A stretch of DNA of 64,000 nt, taken from Vibrio jasicida CAIM 1864 = LMG 25398. Its GTDB lineage: Bacteria > Pseudomonadota > Gammaproteobacteria > Enterobacterales > Vibrionaceae. The DNA is taken from positions 1 through 64,000 of the forward strand of contig NZ_BAOG01000003.1 in assembly GCF_000400365.1 (NCBI RefSeq), in the 5' to 3' direction. The translations under genes were made by a program, and so were the position numbers. Positions 54,600 to 62,699 of this stretch are shown here, piece by piece. Every line of letters starts with the position of its first letter. Within the stretch, counting starts at the first letter, position 1. The notes under the pieces are model-generated. The model did no database searches and was not told where the DNA came from. It saw nothing but the letters and a program-made list of their open reading frames with translations.

Positions 54600-55613
54600 T
54601 CAGCAAATGCAATGTGGGTGCTCTAGACATGTGTCGCATTCGCGCTCCGTACAGACACCACAGCAAGTTAATAAGTAAAGAAACTCCGGTTGAGTAAATA
54701 GCTCACTGGTTTCGATGTACATGACAGCACGCGTATAGCGTTTTGAACCAACTTTAATTGCACCAACAGGATTTTCACTTTCATAGGCGGCAACGCTAAA
54801 TCCCATTTTTAACATGACATCAACAGAGCTCTTTAAGGTCACGCTCGCATAGTAGTGATGAATATGCGCATTTTGAGCGAGGAAAGTAAACTCAGTGTGC
54901 AATTGCCTGCGAAATACTCGTTCGCTTTTCGAATGTTGGCTAATCGCGTAGTAGGAATATGTACCTTTGTCTTTCAATGGTTTCGTTAATCTCAGATCGA
55001 TGGTATCGATGGGAAGACGATTTCGCTTTGTCCTATCAATTTCGTTTTCTAACGTTGGGTCGCTAAAAAACATACCAATGTTATGACCAACCAGTTTACC
55101 TCTTGATAAGTACTTATAAGCGATCGCGCGGCCATCCTTTTGATATTCGACCAGATCGATTGAAGAGAGGTTGTGTTTGATATTGAGCGACTTTAATTGG
55201 TCGTGAAAGTTGTTCAAACTATGAATAAAGTCTTGCTCATTATTTTGACTCAGCTCCTCTTCTTCGATGTACTCGTGCTCGACTTGGCGTACACTGTTGT
55301 AATCAATGCCAGATATGATTGACATCGCATCCTGATACCGTTGCTTTAGCGACAGCTCGAATTGCTCGACATCTTCTTTTAGCGATAAGTCTAGCCCTAG
55401 GCTACATAAGTACGGCAGCAAATTATTCTCGAATGCACGAAGCACTCTTACTCGTCGACTAAGGCTTGGTTGAGTGATGCCTCTTTCCCATCTACTGAAG
55501 GTGACGCAATCTATATTTGCTAAATCACCACCTAATAGATTTAGCCTAATCGATGCTTGCTCCTGAGTTAACCCTAACGCGGTTCTTATTGATTTTAGAT
55601 AACTCCCGAACAC
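54600..55613 (-). CDS. XRE-family HTH regulator, paralogue A (divergent, Cys-rich C-terminus)
   Basis: 337 residues from GTG 55613; GGGAGA stands 7 bases before it, and this start lines up with the MFG start of the other three paralogues. HTH at about 3-50 (YLKSIRTALGLTQEQASIRL, then VTFSRWERGITQPS). The C-terminal half shares the array's pattern: HIHHYYASVTLKSSVDVMLK, GFSVAAYESENPVGAIKVG. It ends in a tail with seven Cys and two His in 21 residues (from CCGVCTERECDTC), not found in the others, likely metal binding. It is the most divergent member and stands 570 bases from the next. Confidence 0.85.
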   Translation of the reverse strand: MFGSYLKSIRTALGLTQEQASIRLNLLGGDLANIDCVTFSRWERGITQPSLSRRVRVLRAFENNLLPYLCSLGLDLSLKEDVEQFELSLKQRYQDAMSIISGIDYNSVRQVEHEYIEEEELSQNNEQDFIHSLNNFHDQLKSLNIKHNLSSIDLVEYQKDGRAIAYKYLSRGKLVGHNIGMFFSDPTLENEIDRTKRNRLPIDTIDLRLTKPLKDKGTYSYYAISQHSKSERVFRRQLHTEFTFLAQNAHIHHYYASVTLKSSVDVMLKMGFSVAAYESENPVGAIKVGSKRYTRAVMYIETSELFTQPEFLYLLTCCGVCTERECDTCLEHPHCIC

Positions 55614-56183
55614 CTTACTTTCTCCCATATATCTAAAACATGTCCATAGCTAATTGTTATTCTTCGTTTAAGTTATGTGCATGACATTCCTCTACCGAAT
55701 AGTTTTAAGGTCATAAACGATATTCGGTTTGCGACCTTCCTTCTAAAATTGATACGGCTGATAGGAGGTTGAAAATGCATTAATATTCATGTCGTATTTG
55801 TTCATAAATATCATAAGAATCGTATTATGTTTGATATTAAATTGAGAAGGCATTTGTGCTATTGAGCAATGAATGGATGCCTAGTTCTCGCATTTTTTGT
55901 CTTAATTTTGGGATGGATAGCCCTGAAATTACAGCATTTTTGAGAATTTAGAGTAAAACTTGATGATGTATTTACAATTATACGTGCTGTAAATTATTTC
56001 TTGGCCTTATCTTAAAAGTGAGAAATGTTCATATCAGATAACATATTTCATATGGGTATATTAGATATTTATTTAAGGTTATTTGCCGAACTTAGCCTTA
56101 TTCGGCTGCAGTAGAGTCATTATTCTAAATTAATGGCGGCGATGAATCGTCCGACATTAATTTAGATAGTCTTTATGTTTTGG
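55614..56183. other. AT-rich intergenic region between HTH paralogues A and B
   Basis: 570 bases, clearly richer in A and T than the coding sequence around it. It holds a strong hairpin right after the paralogue B stop (56124-56166) and presumably the paralogue A promoter. I see no remnant of a further HTH gene. Confidence 0.5.
56124..56166 (-). terminator. Long hairpin after HTH paralogue B
   Basis: TCTAAATTAATG (56124-56135) and CATTAATTTAGA (56155-56166) pair perfectly over 12 bp and enclose a second GC-rich stem (CGG-CGA / TCG-CCG). It lacks a T run; it may end or protect the B-C-D transcript. Confidence 0.5.
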
Positions 56184-57131
56184 TTAACAACGTTTGCTAT
56201 GACGTTGATGTTGATGGAGTAGGTATATCATTGAAGATTGTGCTAACAATATCGATGTATCTATTTTAAGTAAGCATTTGCGATAGGCCGTTTTACCTAT
56301 CGTTACTGAACCTGATTTATCAGGGCTATCATAGGCCACTTTTTCGGCCCCTAAGCTGACAAGGTATTCCGAGAACTGATTATCAAACGAGTAATAGTAG
56401 AGGCTGGTAATGTTGGATCTTGCAGCAAGATAATCCACTAAGGTTGGGTGAAGCATCATAAAGACTTGCTGGTTTGCGGCGTATCGACTCAGGCAGCAAA
56501 GTGCGAGTTCTCTATTTTCAGTATAAGGTTTCGCTAAACTAAACGGTAATGTATGTTCCGGTCTAGTAAAGAGTGATTCGAGATCTTCTATTTTGAATAA
56601 AAAAGAGATGGAGTGGCCTCTGACTTTATGGCTTTCTTCATCTAGGTAAACGTTGGCGATAACTTTATCTTCTTTATGAAAGCTCGATAAGTCTAAGTCA
56701 ATCAAACCAGGGTAGTGTGCATCGGCATTGATAAAGAAGTTCTTCAATCGGCTGGCATGATCTGCGGTTTCATTCGAGAACATCGATTCTTCAATGATTT
56801 TAGTGTCTTTCTGAGGTTTCAATTCTTCGTATTCAGAAGACATTAGTAGCGCACGTTGCGAGTGAAAACGATCATAGAGAATATCATCTAATATCGTTCC
56901 TTCTGATGGGGCTTCTATTGTCAGCAAATACGGCTTGAGATCCAAAGTCAGTTGTCGTAGCACTTTGATTGCTTTTACCGAGTTTGGGGTTGTGGCGTTT
57001 CTTTCCCAGCGGCTAATGGTGACAGAGTCAACCGAGGTGAATTCTGGGCTAGATAGATTTAGTTTTGTGGCAAGTTCCCTTTGCGTTAATCCATGTTGAA
57101 TTCTCAACTGCTTTAGATAATCTCCAAACAT
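56184..57131 (-). CDS. XRE-family HTH regulator, paralogue B
   Basis: 315 residues, AAGGTAAG before the ATG. HTH at about 3-48: YLKQLRIQHGLTQRELATKL and VTISRWERNATTPN; the turn between the two HTH helices is longer than in typical XRE proteins. A variable acidic linker (about 75-120) follows. The C-terminal half has NITSLYYYSFDNQFSEYLVS and GAEKVAYDSPDKSGSVTIG, shared with the other paralogues and reminiscent of the end of a GNAT fold, but with no acetyl-CoA loop. Gene C starts upstream with a 70-base gap, so C and B may be one transcript. Confidence 0.85.
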   Translation of the reverse strand: MFGDYLKQLRIQHGLTQRELATKLNLSSPEFTSVDSVTISRWERNATTPNSVKAIKVLRQLTLDLKPYLLTIEAPSEGTILDDILYDRFHSQRALLMSSEYEELKPQKDTKIIEESMFSNETADHASRLKNFFINADAHYPGLIDLDLSSFHKEDKVIANVYLDEESHKVRGHSISFLFKIEDLESLFTRPEHTLPFSLAKPYTENRELALCCLSRYAANQQVFMMLHPTLVDYLAARSNITSLYYYSFDNQFSEYLVSLGAEKVAYDSPDKSGSVTIGKTAYRKCLLKIDTSILLAQSSMIYLLHQHQRHSKRC

Positions 57132-57201
57132 AAACTTACCTTGTTTTTATTATTGAAATGAACCAACTAACAATTGCTCGTTACATTATGGTCGTTGAAC
57201 A

Positions 57202-58134
57202 TTAAGCATAGTGGTTTTTCAGAAGCAGTAATAATTCTGGCCTTGTTACCCATACCGCACTATCTAATTTGAGCAAGCAACGCATGTATTTTTCATGGCC
57301 GATTTTAACGATGCCATGCTTATTGGGTGTGTCGAACGCGACCTTTTCGGCCCCAATGTTGATCATGTAATCGGCTGTTAGCTTATCGACTGCGTAGTAA
57401 TAAAGATCATGAACATTTGCGTGTCTCGCAAGGTAATCGATCCCTATTTGATGATCGATCCAGAAGGTGGGCTCATCGGAGCAAAAGTGGGTGAGTGTGC
57501 AAATCGCCATTTTTTTGTTTTGAGAATAAGCTTTCGTTTTCTTTATCGGGATTTTCAAGAAAGGGGAGCAAAAGTAATCATTGAGATCTTCTGCATGAAA
57601 GAAGAAAGAGAGAGAGTGCCCAAGTAGCTTACCCGAATCTTTGTTAATGTATTTTTTCCCGTAGATTTTGTGTTCTATCTGATGTTGGTATAGGTCTAAG
57701 TCGAATAGTGCTTCGTTTTCAATACCGATGCTGTTGAGAAAGTTCTTCAATCCCTCTTCATATTTCTCTGAACGCGATTCAAATAAGGGGAGCTCTTTTA
57801 CGTCATCTTCTGCGGTTTCTTTTGATGACTGATAAGAGGAACCCATTAACACATCCCAAGGAGAACGGTATCGATCTTTCAAATAGTTGTTGATTTGGGT
57901 CCTGTTTTCTTCAACCTCCAATGAAAGTAAGTACGGACGAAGATCATTGGTCAGTGAGCGTAAGACTTTGACTGCTCTAATCGGGTTAGGTGCTGTGCTA
58001 TTACGCTCCCAGCGACTCACTGTGACAGAGTCAATAGATACAAATTCTGAGTCGATCAAATTTAGTTTTACCGCAAGCTCCTTTTGCGTAAGGCCCGCCT
58101 CGACCCTAAGTTGCTTCAGGTAATCCCCAAACAT
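57202..58134 (-). CDS. XRE-family HTH regulator, paralogue C
   Basis: 310 residues, start MFGDYLKQLRVEAGLTQKEL with GAGG just upstream. The recognition region VTVSRWERNSTAPN and the next 30 residues are almost the same as in B and D. After a charged linker, HSLSFFFHAEDLNDYF, ANVHDLYYYAVDKLTADYM and GAEKVAFDTPNKHGIVKIG follow in the same order as in the others. No membrane helix or signal peptide; cytoplasmic. It is closest to D in the C-terminal half. Confidence 0.85.
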   Translation of the reverse strand: MFGDYLKQLRVEAGLTQKELAVKLNLIDSEFVSIDSVTVSRWERNSTAPNPIRAVKVLRSLTNDLRPYLLSLEVEENRTQINNYLKDRYRSPWDVLMGSSYQSSKETAEDDVKELPLFESRSEKYEEGLKNFLNSIGIENEALFDLDLYQHQIEHKIYGKKYINKDSGKLLGHSLSFFFHAEDLNDYFCSPFLKIPIKKTKAYSQNKKMAICTLTHFCSDEPTFWIDHQIGIDYLARHANVHDLYYYAVDKLTADYMINIGAEKVAFDTPNKHGIVKIGHEKYMRCLLKLDSAVWVTRPELLLLLKNHYA

Positions 58135-58304
58135 ATAAACCTCATAATAAATTGAATATTATTAAATTCTTACCGGAGTCTACATAAATTGTAGTTGTTA
58201 TTTTAATGTTAGGTAGTGTTACCGTTAACCATGTCAACAATATGTCTGAGTTTGGTTATATCCTTTTCATACTCCTGTTTTTAAAAGGATATCGCAGCGT
58301 CTTG

Positions 58305-59225
58305 CTATGCGTTTTGTAACAGAGAGATGACTTCTGGACGAGATAGCCAATTGGCACTGTCCACTCGATATAAACAACGTTTGAATGACTGATTTCCAAT
58401 TTTGACGATGCCATCTTCATCTGGTGTATCGAATGCAACCTTTTCCGCATTTAAACTTTCCATATAATTCACCGACCATTGGTCAATCGCGTAAAAGTAG
58501 ATGTCATGTATATTGGCATGAGTGGCGACAAATCTCGCCCCTGATGCATTGTTTTCCCAAAACACGGCTTCGTTGGATGAGTAACGAGATACTGTGCACA
58601 TGGCCATGACTCTATTTGAAGAATAACTGCGAGATTGTTGAACTGGTAGTGGAAAATAAGGGGACGAAAAGTATTGCCTTAGCTCGTTGGCATCGAGTAA
58701 AAAAGCAATTCTGTGTCCTAATATTTCCTTCGTATTTTTGTCGATGAATTTTCGGGCAAACAATTTTTTGTCTAATTGGTATTGATATAAATCAACATCA
58801 AAAAGTGCCTTATTGTCGAGGTCAATATTGCTAAAAAAGTGTTTGAGATTCACTAAGTAAACGTCTTGAACGCTTTCTAGTAATGGGCATTCTAAGACTT
58901 CTCCTGCCGGAGTTGGTACGTTGTAAGATGACGCCATTAAGGTCGCCCATGGCGATTTAAAACGATACTCTGCTATTTCAGCAAGCAGGTTTTTATCTAC
59001 TTTCGCTGGCAACTGACGCAAAAAAGGCATCAAGTTTGTCGTCAGCACTCTTAAAATCTTTATCGCTTTAATAACCGTGGGGGCGGTCGTTCCTCTTTCC
59101 CATCGACTGATAGTTACTGGATCGATGGAGGCAAACTCGGCGCTTGCAAGGTTAAGCTTAGTGGCAAGCTCTTTTTGTGTTAATCCAATCTCTTCCCGCA
59201 CTTGCTTTAAATAGCCGCCAAACAT
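58305..59225 (-). CDS. XRE-family HTH regulator, paralogue D
   Basis: 306 residues from ATG 59225 with AGAGAGG 6 bases upstream; the TTG one codon earlier is not preferred. HTH: YLKQVREEIGLTQKELATKL and VTISRWERGTTAPT. C-terminal half: HRIAFLLDANELRQYF, ANIHDIYFYAIDQWSVNYM, NAEKVAFDTPDEDGIVKIG. It is the most upstream gene of the array and is divergent from the EAL gene, with 150 bases between them that must hold both promoters, so it could control that gene directly. Confidence 0.85.
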   Translation of the reverse strand: MFGGYLKQVREEIGLTQKELATKLNLASAEFASIDPVTISRWERGTTAPTVIKAIKILRVLTTNLMPFLRQLPAKVDKNLLAEIAEYRFKSPWATLMASSYNVPTPAGEVLECPLLESVQDVYLVNLKHFFSNIDLDNKALFDVDLYQYQLDKKLFARKFIDKNTKEILGHRIAFLLDANELRQYFSSPYFPLPVQQSRSYSSNRVMAMCTVSRYSSNEAVFWENNASGARFVATHANIHDIYFYAIDQWSVNYMESLNAEKVAFDTPDEDGIVKIGNQSFKRCLYRVDSANWLSRPEVISLLQNA

Positions 59226-59376
59226 CAAATACCTCTCTCATTCTGTTTTTATATTAGGTTATTGATTGCTATGTCATTATAGAAGGCGCATAGCAAAGCT
59301 CAAGCAATCCCATTTTTCGATGCCTACAGTTGTGCGTTTCGTTGATTTACTCTTTCGGGCTGACAAATACTTTTGA

Positions 59377-60192
59377 ATGGTGTTATGTATGAGTAATTTA
59401 ACCAAGGAGGATAAATGTAAGCAGGTCTTTGCTGATATTAGTAAGGGAGCATTCTATCCAATCTTTCAACCGATCTATGGTATGCGGCAAGATCTCCTTC
59501 TAGGAGCAGAAGTGTTAACGCGATGGAATACGCCTCGTTGTATTGAGTCTTCATTTCGTTGTATCGAAGAGGAGGGGTACGCAAACCAATTTACCAAGCG
59601 TTTATTTCAAAAACTTACCAAGCAATTGAAAATGTTGCCGAGCTCTGTCCGATTTATTTCGGTCAATATCCCGCCTTCATATCTAGCGAGCGTTTCATTT
59701 TTGGCAGATGTTTTACCTCTATTACAGTCTTGCAACCGAGGTAAAATGACTCTCTGGTTAGAGATTACCGAGAAAAACCAATATCCGACGGAAGTTGCTG
59801 ATCAACATATGTTTCAAATGAACAGAAAGGTTTGCCAGCGTTTGGGTATCAAAATTGCCTTGGATGATTTTGGTAGTGCGAATCACAGAGATGAAGCCAT
59901 CATTCGTTATGTTGAGCCCGATATTGTGAAAATGGATCGCAGTTTATTAACCATGAGGGGAGAACAGTATGCGATATTTTGGCAGTGTTTAAGCCTTTGG
60001 AAGCAAAAGTACCAATTTGACCTTGTTGCAGAAGGAATAGAGACTCCGGACGACTTGAATTTTGTACGACGTTTGTGTGTAGATTATGCACAAGGTTACT
60101 ATTTACACCGACCTACACTACGCAGCGATCTTGACGACAATTTGTCATTCGACACATTGGCACAAAGCCAACGGTTACTCAAAAGAGCGTAG
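59377..60192 (+). CDS. Stand-alone EAL domain c-di-GMP phosphodiesterase
   Basis: 271 residues, all EAL domain, no membrane helix or sensor. Signature GAEVLTRW (EVL for EAL), then SVNIPPS, WLEITEKN, ALDDFGSAN, DIVKMDRSL, LVAEGIET and YAQGYYLHRP: Glu, Asn, Glu, Asp-Asp, Lys, Glu and Gln of the catalytic set are all present, so hydrolysis of c-di-GMP to pGpG is likely. ATG 59377 and ATG 59389 are both possible; neither has a clear ribosome binding site. It is divergent from HTH paralogue D and its stop lies 4 bases from the convergent dsdC stop. Confidence 0.9.
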   Translation: MVLCMSNLTKEDKCKQVFADISKGAFYPIFQPIYGMRQDLLLGAEVLTRWNTPRCIESSFRCIEEEGYANQFTKRLFQKLTKQLKMLPSSVRFISVNIPPSYLASVSFLADVLPLLQSCNRGKMTLWLEITEKNQYPTEVADQHMFQMNRKVCQRLGIKIALDDFGSANHRDEAIIRYVEPDIVKMDRSLLTMRGEQYAIFWQCLSLWKQKYQFDLVAEGIETPDDLNFVRRLCVDYAQGYYLHRPTLRSDLDDNLSFDTLAQSQRLLKRA

Positions 60193-60196
60193 CTCG

Positions 60197-61138
60197 CTAT
60201 TCCCCATTTACTTGTTGATTCAACCAGCCAATGAAGAGCGCTAATTTAGGTGAGTGCTTCTCGTTAGCCGTAACGACATAATATTTCTGTTTGCATTGCA
60301 GAGTTTGGTTTTTAAAAGGGGTGATCAGTTCGCCGGCTTTAAGTCGTTTTTCCACCAGCGACAGTCGACCGATAGCAAGGCCCGCATTGTGCATTGCGGC
60401 ACTAACGGCCAAATCGGAACGGTCGAATGAAATGCTTGGAATATCGTCAATGCCTGTTATGCCTTGTTGCTTTGCCCACAGCGCCCATTCATCGTGATGA
60501 GAGTTGTAGTCCCATGCTTGGTTGTCGTGAAGTAGGGTGGCGTTAACCAAATTCGCCGGTTTTTCAAACAGATTAAATTGTTCTGCATATGTTTGAGTGC
60601 AGACCGGGATTATCTCTTCGCTCATCAATTCTTTCGACCACAACTTTTCTGGCATTTGCTCATCGAAATAGATCGCAGCATCGATGCCATAGCCTTGGAA
60701 ATTGACGTTCTCATTGCCAGTAAGAATATTCAGCTCGATGGAAGGGTGTTTTTGCTTAAATAGGTACAACCTAGGTACGAGCCAACATTGGGCAAAAGAA
60801 GGGCGAGAGTAAATCGTCAGCTCTCCGGAGACTTCGCCATTTCTGACTTCCATTACCTCTTGATTTAACTCGTTGAGTGTTCTGTTCAAGGCGAGATAAA
60901 TACGTTCACCTTCTTCTGTGAGCGTGATTTTGCGGTGAGAGCGGGTAAACAAGGCAATGCCAAGCTCTTCTTCAAGCTTGTTGATACGGTGAGAGATGGC
61001 GCTAGGCGTCATGGAGAGTTCTTCTGCCACAAGAGAAAATGAACTGTGTCGTGCTGCCACTTCAAAAGTATGAAGCTTGGAAAGTTGAAAGCTATTGATG
61101 CGTTGGTTCTTGGCGAAAATATTGTCTCTGGTGTACAT
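60197..61138 (-). CDS. dsdC: LysR-type activator of D-serine genes, DsdC
   Basis: 313 residues from ATG 61138, which gives the same distance to the HTH as E. coli DsdC (311 residues); ATG 61171 adds 11 residues. The HTH is close to DsdC (QLSKLHTFEVAARHSSFSLV, TPSAISHRINKLEEELGIAL), and the effector domain shares IYSRPSFAQCWLVPRL, TGNENVNFQGYGID and SFDRSDLAVSAAM. DsdC activates dsdXA in response to D-serine. It is divergent from dsdX, with about 210 bases between them. Confidence 0.93.
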   Translation of the reverse strand: MYTRDNIFAKNQRINSFQLSKLHTFEVAARHSSFSLVAEELSMTPSAISHRINKLEEELGIALFTRSHRKITLTEEGERIYLALNRTLNELNQEVMEVRNGEVSGELTIYSRPSFAQCWLVPRLYLFKQKHPSIELNILTGNENVNFQGYGIDAAIYFDEQMPEKLWSKELMSEEIIPVCTQTYAEQFNLFEKPANLVNATLLHDNQAWDYNSHHDEWALWAKQQGITGIDDIPSISFDRSDLAVSAAMHNAGLAIGRLSLVEKRLKAGELITPFKNQTLQCKQKYYVVTANEKHSPKLALFIGWLNQQVNGE

Positions 61139-61346
61139 GTGCGTCAACGAGTAGAACTTGATAAAACACATAATAACGGTGTTGTTATAGTTAGCTTCAC
61201 CTATTGGTTGAAAAATTCACTAAACGTCGTATAAATCACGCTTTTGTTTCAATTCACTTCATCTAAAGGTGAGTTTTGATCGTTTGTCAGGGCTATGGAT
61301 TCCTCGTTTAATTGCAGTCAATTAAAACAACAACATAGGTCTGAAC

Positions 61347-62684
61347 ATGGAATCCAACCTTTGGGTCATTACTACCCTCATAACGAGTATCTTAATGATC
61401 GTTTTTGCGATCGTTAAGTTTAAACTCCATCCTTTTTTAGCGCTGTTACTCGCCAGTTTTTACGTTGGCGGGATGATGGGCATGCAACCTTTAGAGATGG
61501 TCAGTGCTATCGAAAGTGGCATTGGCGGAACGCTTGGTTTTCTTGCTGTCGTGATTGGTTTAGGCACCATACTTGGCAAGATGATGGAAGTGTCTGGAGC
61601 GGCAGAACGAATTGGGCTTACCCTACAAAAGATTCACTGGCTATCACCTGAAGTCATTATGGTGTTAATCGGTCTTGTTTGCGGAATTACCCTATTCGTA
61701 GAAGTTGGTGTGGTGTTGTTAATTCCACTGGCTTTTTCGATTGCGAAAAAAACCAATACCTCACTTTTAAATCTCGCCATTCCGCTCTGTACCGCCTTGA
61801 TGGCAGTGCACTGTATTGTTCCTCCACACCCTGCCGCATTGTTTGTGACCAATGAGCTTGGTGCTGATATCGGTTCTGTAATTTTCTATGGCTTACTCAT
61901 AGGTTTGGTTGCATCTTTAGTTGGCGGTCCGTTGTTCTTGAAGGTGATGGGTGCACGTCTACCTTTCAAAACCGTACCTGAAGAGTTCACCTCACTAGAA
62001 GTGAAAGATGAAGCACAATTACCATCTTTGAGGGCGACGCTATTCACCGTGATGTTACCTATTGCGCTGATGCTGTTAAAAACGGCGGCAGAACTCAATA
62101 TGGAACATGGCAGTGCGCTGTACACCACTTTGGAGTTTATCGGCAACCCAATCACAGCAATGTTTATCGCCGCTTTTGTTGCTTATTACATGTTAGGTAT
62201 TAAGCAGAACATGGGCATGAGTGTGCTGCTTGAGAAAACGGAAGGTGCATTTTCTTCGATTGCCAACATCTTGCTGATTATTGGCGCTGGTGGTGCATTC
62301 AACGGCGTACTAAAGGGCAGTGGCTTGGCGGATGTATTGGCTCAGTTACTTTCTAATCTCGATATGCATCCGATCCTTCTTGCATGGCTTGTCGCGATTA
62401 TTCTGCATGCGGCAGTGGGTTCTGCCACCGTTGCCATGATGGGCGCGACAGCAATTGTGGCTCCGCTACTCCCACTTTATCCGAACGTAAGTCCAGAAAT
62501 CATTACTCTGGCTATAGGCTCTGGCGCAATTGGTTGTACGATAGTGACCGATTCGCTCTTTTGGTTGGTGAAGCAATATTGTGGAGCCACGATGACAGAA
62601 ATCTTCAAGTACTACACGACAGCGACATTCATTGCCTCTTTTGTTGCATTAGCAGGCACATTCCTTCTGTCGTACATGATCTAA
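61347..62684 (+). CDS. dsdX: D-serine transporter DsdX (GntP family)
   Basis: 445 residues, about 12 helices. It follows E. coli DsdX closely as I recall it: FKLHPFLALLLASFYVGGMM, AIESGIGGTLGFLAVVIGLG, GKMMEVSGAAERIGLTLQ, and IPLCTALMAVHCIVPPHPAA. GntP-family proton symporters take up gluconate or, as here, D-serine. The dsdA start codon lies 15 bases after its stop, so both are one operon under DsdC. Confidence 0.94.
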   Translation: MESNLWVITTLITSILMIVFAIVKFKLHPFLALLLASFYVGGMMGMQPLEMVSAIESGIGGTLGFLAVVIGLGTILGKMMEVSGAAERIGLTLQKIHWLSPEVIMVLIGLVCGITLFVEVGVVLLIPLAFSIAKKTNTSLLNLAIPLCTALMAVHCIVPPHPAALFVTNELGADIGSVIFYGLLIGLVASLVGGPLFLKVMGARLPFKTVPEEFTSLEVKDEAQLPSLRATLFTVMLPIALMLLKTAAELNMEHGSALYTTLEFIGNPITAMFIAAFVAYYMLGIKQNMGMSVLLEKTEGAFSSIANILLIIGAGGAFNGVLKGSGLADVLAQLLSNLDMHPILLAWLVAIILHAAVGSATVAMMGATAIVAPLLPLYPNVSPEIITLAIGSGAIGCTIVTDSLFWLVKQYCGATMTEIFKYYTTATFIASFVALAGTFLLSYMI

Positions 62685-62699
62685 TAAAGGTAAACAATA

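Noticed and set aside
54600..59225. HTH array as remnant of a prophage (cI/Cro-type regulators)
   Set aside because: The proteins are over 300 residues, four are related to each other, and no integrase, att-site repeat or phage structural gene is near.
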